Source: Streptomyces jumonjinensis
Lineage (GTDB): Bacteria > Actinomycetota > Actinomycetes > Streptomycetales > Streptomycetaceae
Assembly: GCF_009600885.1 (NCBI RefSeq)
Contig: NZ_VCLA01000004.1
Span: forward strand, 41,380-105,379
Length of the DNA stretch: 64,000 bases
Reading direction: 5' to 3'
Shown: piece by piece, positions 30,149 to 39,205 of the stretch
Position numbering within the stretch: the first letter of the stretch is position 1
Layout: every line of letters begins with the position of its first letter
The notes under the pieces: model-generated
Told to the model about the DNA's origin: nothing
What the model saw: only the letters and a program-made list of their open reading frames with translations
Databases searched by the model: none
Made by a program: the position numbers and the translations under genes

Positions 30149-30917
30149 AGCGTTGCTTTCCTTTGGTATGCTTTTAGTAGCCCCGGATGCTGACGCAAAC
30201 ATGAGCATGAGCACAGCGATGCCCTGCCTCGGAACGCCCAAGAGGCAGCACTGCAGCACAGATCGAGCATCGGCGCAGGCTGGGCTCCCTGCGGGACATC
30301 GACGCCACGTGATGTGAAGGTACACACATCCCTTCGGCCAACGCTAGGTGATCAACGGTAACGACCGGTGAACTCCCCTGCCCCTGACCTGCAGTTCACT
30401 CCGGCTCTTTGTGATGGCAAGCAGAAAATGAGCCATCTCGCACCTGGGTACGCCACCCCCTTCCGGCACCCGCTCCCCCTCCGAACGACGCGGGGGCTCC
30501 AAGGGGGGTATGGGGTAGGCGCGTTCTGACCATCTCCGCGGGAGCGCGTCTTCACCGATGGGTTTCGGCCGATACATGACACGAGTACACGGCCATCGGC
30601 GAATCTGCGCCATGGCGATCATCACGACCCGATCGTCCGACCGGAATCCAGGACTCCGGGACTGTGGGACTCCGGTGGCGCCCGGCGGGCCGGCACCGGC
30701 TCGGGGTGAGCCGTCGAACGCCCCGACCGAGCGCGAGACCGCGGTCAGGGGTGCGGTGAACGCCGGAGCCGGCGGGCTGCCTCTGGCGCGCGGCCTGGAG
30801 CGCGGCCGCACGGCCCAGGGCGACCAGCACTGAGGCGGGGAGCAGATCCTCGATCTGCTCCCCGCCTGGGACCACACGGCTCCGGGACTCCGCCGCCGGG
30901 CCCCTGCTTCGGCGCGC
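30149..30917. other. Long intergenic region upstream of the secreted protein gene
   Basis: A 769-base gap. The 200 bases next to the secreted protein gene must hold its promoter. A 91-codon frame (30558-30833, plus) has no convincing ribosome binding site and no recognisable similarity, and the opposite frames look no better. A strong hairpin (30833-30867) belongs to the aminopeptidase gene. I see no confident gene here. Confidence 0.45.
30833..30867 (-). terminator. Perfect 16-bp hairpin after the aminopeptidase P gene
   Basis: AGGCGGGGAGCAGATC and GATCTGCTCCCCGCCT are perfectly complementary, with a 3-base loop, 51 bases past the stop of the minus-strand aminopeptidase gene. A strong terminator, active in either direction. 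Confidence 0.8.
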
Positions 30918-32330
30918 TCAACCCGCGAAGCGGGCCATCCACGCCTCGACCTCGTCCGACGACCGCGGCAGGCCGGCCGACAGGTTCTGGTGACCGTCCT
31001 CGGTGACGACCAGGTCGTCCTCGATCCGGACGCCGATGCCGCGCCACTCCTCGGGCACGGTCAGGTCGTCCGGCTGGAAGTACAGGCCGGGCTCGACGGT
31101 GAGCACCATGCCCGGCTCCAGCACGCCGTCGACGTACTCCTCGTTCCGGGCCTGCGCGCAGTCGTGGACGTCCAGACCGAGCATGTGACCGGTGCCGGCC
31201 ATGGTGAAGCGGCGCTGGAGGCCGAGTTCGTACGCGCGGTCGGCCGGGCCCTCGATGAAGCCCCATTCGACCAGCCTGGCCGCAAGCGAGCGCTGGGACG
31301 CCTCGTGGAAGTCGCGGTACGCCGCGCCCGGCTTGACGGCGGCCATGCCGGCTTCCTGAGCCTCGTACACCGCGTCGTAGACCTTGCGCTGCAGAGGCGT
31401 GAAGGTCCCGCTGATCGGAAGCGTGCGCGTGACGTCGGCGGTGTAGAGGGTGTGCGTCTCCACGCCGGCGTCGAGCAGCAGCAGCTCCCCCGGGCGCACC
31501 GGGCCGTCGTTGTCCTCCCAGTGCATGATCGTGGCGTGCTCGCCCGCGGCGCAGATCGAGCCGTAGCCGACGGAGTTGCCCTCAAGGCGCGCGCGGCGGA
31601 AGAACGTGCCCTCGATCCACCGCTCGGACGACGCGATCGCCCCGGAGAGCTCGCCGATCACATCGGTGAATCCGCGCACGGTGGAGTCCACGGCCTTGCG
31701 GAGTTCGCCGATCTCCCAGTCGTCTTTGACGAGGCGGAGGTCGCTGAGCGCCTCTTCCAGTTCGTCGTCGCGCTCCTCCTCGGTGGTGACGGCGGCTTCC
31801 AGGGACGGGGCGATGCCGCGGACTATCCGGGTCGGCGCACCGGAGGCGGCGGCCAGGTCGTCGGCGGCCGTGCGGACGTCGCGACAGGGCAGACCGAGCA
31901 CGAGCTCCGACTCGGCGAGGGAGCGGCGGCGGCCCATCCACAGCTCCGCCGTGGGGCCGGTCCAGAATTCGTCGTCGTCCCTGCCGTCCCGCGGCAGCTG
32001 GTAGCAGTAGGCGTCATGGCCGCCGTCCGCACGGGGTTCGAGGACGAGAGCGCCGTCCCGGGCCTGGTCTCCGGTCATGTGCACATAGCCCGTGTACGGC
32101 CGGAACGGGTAGCTGCTGTCGTTCGAACGGACTTTGAGGCTCCCCGAGGGAACCACCAGGCGTTCGCCCGGAAAGCGCGCGGAGAGCGCGGCGCGGCGGC
32201 GGGCCGCGTACGGAGCCTGCTCGGCGAGCCGCAGATCGTGCCGCTCGGTGTCCGCCCAACCCGTCCGCATCAGGGCGGACAGCTCCTCGGAGATCCCTGA
32301 GTAGAGACCGTTCTTTCGGCCTTTCGCCAC
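30918..32330 (-). CDS. pepP: Xaa-Pro aminopeptidase (aminopeptidase P family, M24B)
   Basis: About 470 residues. The GTG at 32330 is preferred over 32339 because GGGAAGG lies at good spacing before it. It removes N-terminal residues that precede proline. The N-terminal domain is the creatinase/prolidase type. The catalytic 'pita-bread' domain shows the metal ligands: LLLDAGVE and ADVTRTLP (Asp, Asp), GTGHMLGLDVHD (His), then TVEPGLYF (Glu) and GVRIEDD (Glu). It is a cytoplasmic dinuclear metal enzyme. It is transcribed divergently from a regulator gene across a gap of about 210 bases and ends at a strong hairpin. Confidence 0.93.
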   Translation of the reverse strand: MAKGRKNGLYSGISEELSALMRTGWADTERHDLRLAEQAPYAARRRAALSARFPGERLVVPSGSLKVRSNDSSYPFRPYTGYVHMTGDQARDGALVLEPRADGGHDAYCYQLPRDGRDDDEFWTGPTAELWMGRRRSLAESELVLGLPCRDVRTAADDLAAASGAPTRIVRGIAPSLEAAVTTEEERDDELEEALSDLRLVKDDWEIGELRKAVDSTVRGFTDVIGELSGAIASSERWIEGTFFRRARLEGNSVGYGSICAAGEHATIMHWEDNDGPVRPGELLLLDAGVETHTLYTADVTRTLPISGTFTPLQRKVYDAVYEAQEAGMAAVKPGAAYRDFHEASQRSLAARLVEWGFIEGPADRAYELGLQRRFTMAGTGHMLGLDVHDCAQARNEEYVDGVLEPGMVLTVEPGLYFQPDDLTVPEEWRGIGVRIEDDLVVTEDGHQNLSAGLPRSSDEVEAWMARFAG

Positions 32331-32540
32331 GTCGTACACCTTCCCTGAGTGGGTTCGTCACGGCGAGGGAGAGGGGGAGCCGTAGGGACCGGCTTCCTCC
32401 CGGTGCGGCTCGGACGCCCTCGCCGCCGCCGGTCGTCGGCGGCCTTCGGACGGTATCCCGCACCGCGCCCGCCCGGCGCCGAAGAGTGCCACTGGCATAG
32501 ATCGGCCACACCGTGACCGGCGGCGTCGATAATGGGGCGT

Positions 32541-33524
32541 ATGACGAACGAGAGACTCGGCGAGGCCCTCCGGCTCCTGGGGCTCGACCAGGCGGCGGCC
32601 CGGGTCTATCTGACGCTTCTCGAACTGGCCCCCGCCCCGCTGAGCGAGATCGCCGGCGCGGCCGGTATGGGCGGTGCGGAGCTCGCCACGGCGTACGGCG
32701 CACTGGTCGACGCCGGTCTGGCCAGTGCCGCCGAGGAGAGCGGGGACATGGTCGCCCCGGTTCCGCCCACCGCCGGTCTGGAGATCCTCGCCCGGCACCG
32801 GGCGGCCGAGGTCGAGGAGTCGCGCCTCGCCGTCGGAGGCGCGTTCGAGTCGTTCCGGCGGCAGCGGCTCGCCGCGTACACCGATGATCTCGTCGAGGTC
32901 GTCACCGGCGACACCATCGGCCCCAGGATTCGTCAGGCCTGGGCGAGCGCCCGCGAACAGATCCGGCAGTTCGAGTCGCCGCCGTACTTCCCCTTGCCCG
33001 GCGCCACGGACGACGCGCTGGCGACGCTCGCCCGCGGTGTGACGCAGCGTGTCGTGTACTCGCGGGAGTCGCTGGAGCATCCGGGCCATCTGAGGGAAGT
33101 GATCGAACCGTGCGTCAAGGCCGGCGAGCAGGCCAGGGTACTGCCGTCGGTACCGGTGAAACTCGTGATCATCGACGAGGCGTACGCGCTGGTCTCGCTG
33201 TCGATCAAGGAGGCTGACGTGCACAACTCCATGCTGGTCGTGCAGCCGTGCGGTCTGCTCTCCGCGCTCATGGCGCTGTTCGAGCAGTCCTGGCGGAACG
33301 CCCTGCCGTTCCCGGGCCGCACCACCCGCCCGGGCGGACTGCCATCCGCCGACCGGCGCCTGCTGTGGCTCCTCGCGGGCGGCGCGAGCGACGACGTCAT
33401 CGCCCGCGAGATGGGTATCAGCCGCCGCACGCTGTTCCGGCGCCTCCAGATCCTGATGGCCCGGTCGGGCGCGACGAACCGCTTTCAGCTGGCCTTGCAG
33501 GCACAGCGCAACGGATGGTTGTGA
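32541..33524 (+). CDS. Regulator with TrmB-like N-terminus and LuxR-type helix-turn-helix
   Basis: About 327 residues, ATG 32541 (ATG 32532 is possible). The N-terminal 75 residues form a winged helix like TrmB ([20 protein letters not shown]). The C-terminal 60 residues are a LuxR-type helix-turn-helix: [20 protein letters not shown], then [10 protein letters not shown]. The middle resembles a phospholipase-D-like sensor region seen in this Streptomyces regulator group. No phosphorylatable receiver domain is present. It is divergent from pepP. Targets are unknown; such genes often regulate a nearby operon or peptide production. Confidence 0.85.
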   Translation: MTNERLGEALRLLGLDQAAARVYLTLLELAPAPLSEIAGAAGMGGAELATAYGALVDAGLASAAEESGDMVAPVPPTAGLEILARHRAAEVEESRLAVGGAFESFRRQRLAAYTDDLVEVVTGDTIGPRIRQAWASAREQIRQFESPPYFPLPGATDDALATLARGVTQRVVYSRESLEHPGHLREVIEPCVKAGEQARVLPSVPVKLVIIDEAYALVSLSIKEADVHNSMLVVQPCGLLSALMALFEQSWRNALPFPGRTTRPGGLPSADRRLLWLLAGGASDDVIAREMGISRRTLFRRLQILMARSGATNRFQLALQAQRNGWL

Positions 33525-33615
33525 CCGGCGCGCTGAAGGCCATGACGACGGGGGTCGGCCTTCCCTAGGAGGCCCTGCCCGTCCTGGACCCGCCGGTCCC
33601 CAACTGGTCCCCGAG

Positions 33616-33655
33616 AAAAACCGAAAGGCGGCACCGGATTTCTCCGATACCGCCT
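33616..33655 (-). terminator. Rho-independent terminator of tRNA-Pro
   Basis: On the minus strand a 13-bp stem (two G-U pairs) closes a GAAA tetraloop and is followed within a few bases by a run of five T (33620-33616). It starts 18 bases after the CCA end of the tRNA. Confidence 0.75.
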
Positions 33656-33672
33656 ACGACCCGCGAAAACGC

Positions 33673-33749
<77 letters not shown>

Positions 33750-33863
33750 GTCGCGCGCCCTGTTGGGCTCAGGCCCGGCGCGCAGAAGAAACTTTACCCC
33801 ACTCGCGGGGCTCTCCGGACCGCCTGCCTGCGGTCATCCGGGCGCGTCGGCGAGAATCGGAGG

Positions 33864-34370
33864 GTGAGCACAGCACCGCGAGACCGTGACGCCGCAGGCC
33901 GGGCGCGCAGCGCGCGCCCCCGGGACGGGCTCGGGCGACCGCTGCCCTATGGCTCGCCCGGGGTGGAGCGGCAGCCCGAGGGGGTGGTGCGCTCTCCCGG
34001 GGACACCCTGGCCGAGGCGCAGGGGCTGCTGGACGCGGGCAGACCGTTCCACGCCCATGAGGTCTTCGAGGACGCGTGGAAGTCCGGTCCGGAGCCGGAG
34101 CGCGAGCTGTGGCGGGGGCTGGCGCAGCTCGCGGTCGGGCTCACCCATGCCGCGCGCGGCAACGCCAAGGGCGGCGCGCGGCTGCTGCTGCGCGGTGCGG
34201 ACCGGATCGCGGAGTACCGGGATCCGTACGGCATCGATGTCGCCGGGCTCGTGGCGTGGGCGCGCTCGCTCGCCGCCCGTGTCGGCGGCGAGACGGCGGA
34301 GGGGGAGCTCCGGGGCGGCGTCCCTGCTCCGGTGGACGCGCGGGCGGAGGCGCCGCGGCTAACCGGCTAG
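33864..34370 (+). CDS. DUF309 protein
   Basis: A 168-residue protein, GTG start 33864. The DUF309 core is clear: residues of about 55-85 with [12 protein letters not shown], then [20 protein letters not shown]. The conserved His and Glu in the [11 protein letters not shown] helix could bind a metal. The family is small and helical and has no assigned function. The first 45 residues are basic and disordered-looking. It is convergent with lutC; the stops overlap by 12 bases. Confidence 0.88.
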   Translation: MSTAPRDRDAAGRARSARPRDGLGRPLPYGSPGVERQPEGVVRSPGDTLAEAQGLLDAGRPFHAHEVFEDAWKSGPEPERELWRGLAQLAVGLTHAARGNAKGGARLLLRGADRIAEYRDPYGIDVAGLVAWARSLAARVGGETAEGELRGGVPAPVDARAEAPRLTG

Positions 34371-35033
34371 CAGCAGGACGACCTCCAGCTTGCGCGGCCC
34401 GTGGACGCCTTCGACCCGGTCGAGTTCGATGTCGCTGGTGGCGGAGGGCCCCGAGATCCAGGTGAGCGGGCGGGTCGGATCGATCCGCGGCAGGGCCAGC
34501 GGCACGGAGGCGACGATCTGCCCGGGGGCCCGCACGACGCAGACATGCAGATCGGGTACGAGGGTCAGGGCCCGCCGCCCCTGGCCCTCCCCCGCGTCGA
34601 GCACGATCGTGCCGGTCTCCGCGATCGCCAGTGCGCAGCCGCTGATGACGGCGTCGGTCGCGGCCAGCTCCCGGGCGCTCAGCGGCCCTTCGTCGCCGCG
34701 CGCCTCGGCGTCGGTCGCGCCGAGCCATTCCCGGGGCAGTCCGTCCGGCACGGCGACCGAGCGCGCGCCGTGCTTCTCCAGCACATCGGCGATCAGCCGG
34801 GGCAGCCCGGCCGCTGTGATGCGGTGCACGGTCGCCCGGTAGTCGGTCAGATTCCGGTGCAGCAGATCGAGGGCGGCGGCCGGGTCGTCGGGGATATGGC
34901 TGACGAGATAGTCGCGGGTGGGGGCCGGGGCGTCGTCGGCCTCCGCGACGGCGGCCCGGATCCGGGCGAGGATCCGCTCCCGCGACGACGGTGAGGAGGA
35001 CGAGGAGGGCGAGGAGGGTGGGGTCACGGTCAT
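34359..35033 (-). CDS. lutC: LutC, L-lactate utilisation LUD-domain protein
   Basis: A 224-residue LUD-domain protein. The ATG at 35033 overlaps the lutB stop (ATGA). After a Ser/Pro-rich start, the LUD fold begins at about residue 20 and carries the conserved glycine-rich GCALAIAETGTIVLDAGEGQ stretch. It is the third subunit of the LutABC iron-sulfur complex that oxidises L-lactate to pyruvate. The operon order lutA-lutB-lutC on the minus strand matches Bacillus and other actinobacteria. No GntR-type lutR is adjacent. Confidence 0.93.
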   Translation of the reverse strand: MTVTPPSSPSSSSSPSSRERILARIRAAVAEADDAPAPTRDYLVSHIPDDPAAALDLLHRNLTDYRATVHRITAAGLPRLIADVLEKHGARSVAVPDGLPREWLGATDAEARGDEGPLSARELAATDAVISGCALAIAETGTIVLDAGEGQGRRALTLVPDLHVCVVRAPGQIVASVPLALPRIDPTRPLTWISGPSATSDIELDRVEGVHGPRKLEVVLLLAG

Positions 35034-36457
35034 CGGCGGTTCCTCCGCCACCAGTCGCGGAACGACCGCGCGGGCAGTTCGGGGAGCTCCCGCCCGCCGG
35101 TCCAGGCCCCGGCGCCCGGCGGGCTCTTCGGATGGAGTGCACGGGTCGCCGTGAGCAGCTTCTCGCCCGCCGCCAGCGCGCCGGGACGGTTGAGCACCCA
35201 GCCAGCCGCCGTGATCGCTGCCTTCTCCATCCGGTGTCCCTTGCCGCCCTGCGCCGCGACGCCCTCGCGCAGATGGAGGAGGACCTCGGGGATGTCGATG
35301 GCGACCGGGCACACCTCGTAGCACGCGCCGCAGAGCGTGGAGGCGTACGGCAGTGAGGCGTCGATCTCGCTCTGGATGCCGCGCAGCTGGGGGGTGAGGA
35401 TGGCGCCGATCGGGCCGGGGTAGACCGAGCCGTACGCATGGCCCCCGGCGCGTTCGTACACCGGGCAGACGTTGAGACAGGCGGAGCAGCGGATGCAGCG
35501 CAGGGCCTGCCGGCCGGTCGCGTCGGCGAGGACTTCGGTGCGTCCGTTGTCGAGCAGCACCAGATGGAAGGCGCGCGGGCCGTCGCCGTCCGTGGTGCCG
35601 GTCCACATGGAGGTGTACGGGTTCATCCGCTCGGCGGTCGAGGAGCGGGGCAGCGTCTGGAGGAAGACTTCGAGATCGCGCCAGGTCGGCACCGTCTTCT
35701 CGATGCCCACGACGGAGATCAGCGTCTCGGGCAGGGTCAGGCACATCCGGCCGTTGCCCTCGGACTCGAAGACGATGAGGGTTCCGGTCTCGGCGACCAT
35801 GAAGTTGGCGCCGGAGACGGCGACTCTCGCACGCAGGAACTTCTCCCGGAGGTGGAGTCTGGCGGCCTCCGCGAGATCGGCGGGGTCGTCGGTGAGCCCG
35901 TCTCGTGCGGCCCTGCCCCAGTTGCCCATCTCCGCCCGGAAGATGTCCCGGATCTCGCCACGGTTGCGGTGGATGGCCGGGACGAGGATATGCGAGGGCC
36001 GGTCGTCTCCGAGCTGCACGATGAGCTCGGCGAGGTCGGTCTCGTACACGGAGACGCCCTCGGCCGCGAGCGCCTCGTTCAGCCCGATCTCCTGGGTCGC
36101 CATCGACTTGACCTTGACGACCTCGCGTTCTCCGGTGGCCTTCACCAGATCGGCGACGATCCGGTTGGCGTCGTCGGCGTCGGCGGCCCAGTGCACCGTG
36201 CCCCCGGCGGCGGTGACGGCGGACTCCAGCTGCTCCAGATAGCGGTCGAGATGGCGGAGGGTGTGGTCCTTGATCTGCCGTCCGGCCTCGCGCAACCGGT
36301 CCCAGTCCGCCAGTTCGGCGACGGCCACGGCGCGTCTGTCCCGGATGGTGTGGGTGGCGTGCCGCAGATTGGCGCGGAGGGTCGCGTTGTGGACGGCGGC
36401 TCCGGCGGCCTCGGGGAACGGCGGGAACGAGGGCATTCCGAGATGGGTCCGGCTCAT
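35030..36457 (-). CDS. lutB: LutB, iron-sulfur subunit of L-lactate oxidase complex
   Basis: A 475-residue protein. The LUD domain (residues of about 60-300) is followed by two 4Fe-4S motifs: CIRCSACLNVCPVYERAGG and CGACYEVCPVAIDIP. It transfers electrons in the cytoplasmic LutABC complex. The start at 36457 is 2 bases after the lutA stop. The ATGA overlap with lutC couples the subunits. Length and motif order are normal for LutB/YkgF. Confidence 0.95.
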   Translation of the reverse strand: MSRTHLGMPSFPPFPEAAGAAVHNATLRANLRHATHTIRDRRAVAVAELADWDRLREAGRQIKDHTLRHLDRYLEQLESAVTAAGGTVHWAADADDANRIVADLVKATGEREVVKVKSMATQEIGLNEALAAEGVSVYETDLAELIVQLGDDRPSHILVPAIHRNRGEIRDIFRAEMGNWGRAARDGLTDDPADLAEAARLHLREKFLRARVAVSGANFMVAETGTLIVFESEGNGRMCLTLPETLISVVGIEKTVPTWRDLEVFLQTLPRSSTAERMNPYTSMWTGTTDGDGPRAFHLVLLDNGRTEVLADATGRQALRCIRCSACLNVCPVYERAGGHAYGSVYPGPIGAILTPQLRGIQSEIDASLPYASTLCGACYEVCPVAIDIPEVLLHLREGVAAQGGKGHRMEKAAITAAGWVLNRPGALAAGEKLLTATRALHPKSPPGAGAWTGGRELPELPARSFRDWWRRNRR

Positions 36458-36459
36458 CC

Positions 36460-37179
36460 TCAGGGCTCCTGGGCGTAGGGGTGTTCCTCGGTCGCGCCGA
36501 GGATCTCCGCGATGTGCAGCGGGCGCAGCGGGGCGTCCTGGCGCCGGATGATGCCGCCCAGGTGCATCAGACAGGAGTTGTCCGCTCCGCAGAGCACGGC
36601 GGCCCCGGTGCCGGCCGCGTTGCGGATCTTGTCGCGGCCCATGGCGAGGGAGACCTCGGCGTTCTTGACGGCGAAGGTCCCCCCGAAGCCGCAGCACTCC
36701 TCGGCGCCGGGCAGCTCCCGCAGTTCGAGTCCCCTGACGGCCTGGAGCAGCCGGCGCGGCCGGTCGCCGAGCCGGAGATTGCGCAGCCCGTGGCAGGAGG
36801 GGTGGTAGGTGACGGTGTACGGGAACCAGGCGCCGACGTCGGTGACGCCGAGGACGTCGACGACGAACTCGGTGAGTTCGTAGGTGCGGGGTCCGAGGGC
36901 GCTCTCGCCGAAGGCGGGGTAGTGGTCGCGCACCATGGCCGCGCACGATCCGGAGGGGGTGACGATGTACTCGTATCCCGCGAAGGCCCGCGCGGTGCGC
37001 CGTACGAGGGGTTCGGCCTGGGCCCGGTAGCCGGTGTTGAACTGGGGCTGTCCGCAGCAGGTCTGCGCCCGGGGGAAGTCGACCTCCACGCCGAGCCGCT
37101 CCAGCAGTCCGACGGTCGCGATGCCGGTGGACGGGTACACCGCGTCGTTGACGCAGGTGACGAAGAGTGCGACACGCAT
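36460..37179 (-). CDS. lutA: LutA, CCG-domain subunit of L-lactate oxidase complex
   Basis: A 239-residue protein with two cysteine-rich CCG domains (CCGQPQFNTGYR, then CHGLRNL and CCGFGGTFAVKN), as in heterodisulfide reductase D and glycolate oxidase F. It is the first gene of lutABC. The start at 37179 encodes MRVALFVTCVNDAVYP, the standard family opening with a conserved cysteine. The gap of about 200 bases upstream should hold the promoter. Confidence 0.95.
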   Translation of the reverse strand: MRVALFVTCVNDAVYPSTGIATVGLLERLGVEVDFPRAQTCCGQPQFNTGYRAQAEPLVRRTARAFAGYEYIVTPSGSCAAMVRDHYPAFGESALGPRTYELTEFVVDVLGVTDVGAWFPYTVTYHPSCHGLRNLRLGDRPRRLLQAVRGLELRELPGAEECCGFGGTFAVKNAEVSLAMGRDKIRNAAGTGAAVLCGADNSCLMHLGGIIRRQDAPLRPLHIAEILGATEEHPYAQEP

Positions 37180-37380
37180 GGTCGGAGGATATTCCCCGGG
37201 CACGGCCCCGGATAGGGAGCGCGGCGGGGGCCGCGGATGGGGCGTACGGGTGGGGGGCCGCGGGTGTGGCGTACGGGAGGGGGGACGGCGGCGCCGGGCG
37301 TCCCGGGTGAGCGGGCTCGGGTCTGTCGTGGGGGCGGAGTTGCCCGTAGATTGCTGATCATCTCGACGGAGTGATCGATA

Positions 37381-37950
37381 GTGATCGATGCGGAGGAAGC
37401 CGTGGACTGGGGGACCCTCGTCGCAACGGTCAGCGGCGGTGTCATAGCGATGTCCGGCACCGTGCTCGCGGACCATCTGCGCAGTCGTCATGAGGACAGC
37501 CGTGGTGTCGTGGACCGGCGGCGGGCGGTGTACATCGAGTTCATCAGTGCGGCCGGGGTGTGTCACGCCCGGCTGCGGGGCATAGCCCAGGATCCGCGGG
37601 CGGAGCCGGATCCCGCGTCGGCCGCTCGCGCGGCCCTGCGGGACGCGGGGATCCAGGAGGTGCGCGAGAGGCTGTACATCGATGCCAGCACGGCGGTCGC
37701 CGGCGCCGGGCAGACGATGTTCGAACGGCTTCGGGTGCTTCAGCACACCGTCGGGGCGGGTGCGTCGCACTCCTCGCCGGAGTTCCACCGGGACTACCAC
37801 CCGTATCTCGGCGCGGTGTGGGCCTACCGGGTCGCGGTGCGGAAGGAGCTGGAGGATCAGTCCCTGTCGCCGTCTGCTTTCGGCTGGGAGGAGTGGGACG
37901 GCAGGGACCGGTGCCCGCTCTGCCGGGCGGCCCTGACGCCTGGCGGCTAG
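37381..37950 (+). CDS. Hypothetical protein with N-terminal membrane segment and C-terminal CxxC
   Basis: A 189-residue protein from GTG 37381. A hydrophobic stretch at residues 10-30 probably anchors it. A charged helical region (SRHEDSRGVVDRRRAVYIEF) follows, and a CPLC knuckle lies at the end. Similar architectures are frequent in Streptomyces with no function assigned. It is divergent from lutA. Its stop overlaps that of a gene remnant on the other strand. Confidence 0.7.
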   Translation: MIDAEEAVDWGTLVATVSGGVIAMSGTVLADHLRSRHEDSRGVVDRRRAVYIEFISAAGVCHARLRGIAQDPRAEPDPASAARAALRDAGIQEVRERLYIDASTAVAGAGQTMFERLRVLQHTVGAGASHSSPEFHRDYHPYLGAVWAYRVAVRKELEDQSLSPSAFGWEEWDGRDRCPLCRAALTPGG

Positions 37951-38108
37951 GGAGTGTCGTCGAAGTCCCGTCGCACTGGCGTGCCCTGGGGCTCGATGAG
38001 CGGAGTGAGTACGGGCCGCAGCCGCTCGGCGACCGCCGGGTCGGTCCGTTGGAGCTCCTCCAGGAGCACGGCGGCCGAGGCACCCAGGGCACGGCGGACC
38101 CAGGATGT
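37947..38108 (-). pseudogene. Possible gene remnant
   Basis: The minus-strand frame of 53 codons ending at 37947 reads like a real protein tail (VLLEELQRTDPAVAERLRP, with strong GC at third positions). It has no start codon or ribosome binding site within its own span. Upstream the same frame enters the methyltransferase gene. It may be the 3' end of a lost gene. Weak evidence. Confidence 0.2.
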
Positions 38109-38133
38109 GCCGCCGCGCCCCGGACCGGGGCTG

Positions 38134-38997
38134 TCACGCCGTCGACAGGGGCCCTCGGCCCGCCGGCCGGGACGGCTGGGGCTTGCGGCCCACTGCGCCG
38201 TAGGCGTCCACGTCCGGCAGATGCGGCGCGCCGTCCGGGGCGGGGCGCCAGCGGGTGACCTGGACGACTCCGGGCTCCGCTGTCTCCAGCCCGTCGAAGA
38301 ATCCGGCGATCTCCGCCACTTCGCGCACATGGTAGGGAATCGCCCCGCTGGAGTTGTACGCCTCGGCCGCCGCGATCATTCCTGTGCTGGTGGCGGTGGA
38401 GTCGCAGACCACCAGATGGCTGCCGGGGGCCAGTTGCTCCATATAGCGTGCGACCAGCCCTCGCGCCCGCTGGTAGTCGCCGACATGCCCGAGGACGCTG
38501 AGCAGCATCAGGGCGACCGGCCGACTGAGGTCGAGGGTCGCGGCGGCTTGTTCCAGGACGGCGTCGGGCTCGTGGAGATCGGCGTCGATGAAGGCGGTCC
38601 TCCCCTGCGGGGCGCTGGTGAGCAGGGCGCGGGCATGGGCGAGGACGAGCGGGTCGTTGTCGACGTAGGCGATGCGCGCGTCGGGCGCCACGCGCTGGGC
38701 GACCTCATGGGTGTTGTCCGCGGTCGGGAGTCCGGTGCCGATGTCCAGGAACTGGCGGATGCCCTGCTCCCGCGCCAGATACTCGACGGTCCGGCCGAGG
38801 AACTGTCTGCTGGTGCGCGCGACGTCGGCCAGACCGGGGAAGATCGTCTTGATGTGGTCCCCGAGCGCCCGGTCCACCTCGTAGTTGTCTTTGCCTCCGA
38901 CGAAATAATTCCAAAAACGCGCCGAATGAGGCGTTCTGGTGTCGATACGGGCCCTCATGTCCTCGGCTGCGGGCCTGGGGTAAGGGTCGGGTATCAC
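38134..38997 (-). CDS. SAM-dependent methyltransferase, DUF574 family
   Basis: A 287-residue protein. The GTG at 38997 follows GGAGG. The family opening (PHSARFWNYFVGGKDNYEVD) leads to a Rossmann-fold SAM site: FLDIGTGLPTADNTHEVAQ, YVDNDPLVLAHAR and DADLHEP. DUF574 members are abundant in streptomycetes, often many per genome, with unknown small-molecule or protein substrates. A start further upstream is less likely because no ribosome binding site is present. Confidence 0.93.
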   Translation of the reverse strand: MIPDPYPRPAAEDMRARIDTRTPHSARFWNYFVGGKDNYEVDRALGDHIKTIFPGLADVARTSRQFLGRTVEYLAREQGIRQFLDIGTGLPTADNTHEVAQRVAPDARIAYVDNDPLVLAHARALLTSAPQGRTAFIDADLHEPDAVLEQAAATLDLSRPVALMLLSVLGHVGDYQRARGLVARYMEQLAPGSHLVVCDSTATSTGMIAAAEAYNSSGAIPYHVREVAEIAGFFDGLETAEPGVVQVTRWRPAPDGAPHLPDVDAYGAVGRKPQPSRPAGRGPLSTA

Positions 38998-39147
38998 AAC
39001 GCCTCCTGCGGAGCATCGTTCGGACGAGCGGGCGAGCGGGCCCAACCTAGCGGTTGAGCCCTGTCGCACCGTGATCGTTCCGAAGATGTGTCGCAGGCCG
39101 GGGTGGGGCAGGGCAGGGCAAGGCGGAAGGGGCACGCCTCCCCCGGC

Positions 39148-39185
39148 GAGGCGATACCCCGCGGCCTCGCCGGGGGTATCGCCTC
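39148..39185 (-). terminator. Perfect 13-bp hairpin after the ATP-grasp gene
   Basis: GAGGCGATACCCC and GGGGTATCGCCTC are perfectly complementary with a 12-base loop, 21 bases past the stop of the ATP-grasp gene. A likely terminator. Confidence 0.7.
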
Positions 39186-39205
39186 GCGGCGGCGGCGGGA
39201 TCGGC

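Noticed and set aside
30558..30833. A 91-codon plus-strand gene ending at the hairpin.
   Set aside because: No ribosome binding site or similarity. The opposite strand frames are equally open. Kept only as a possibility.
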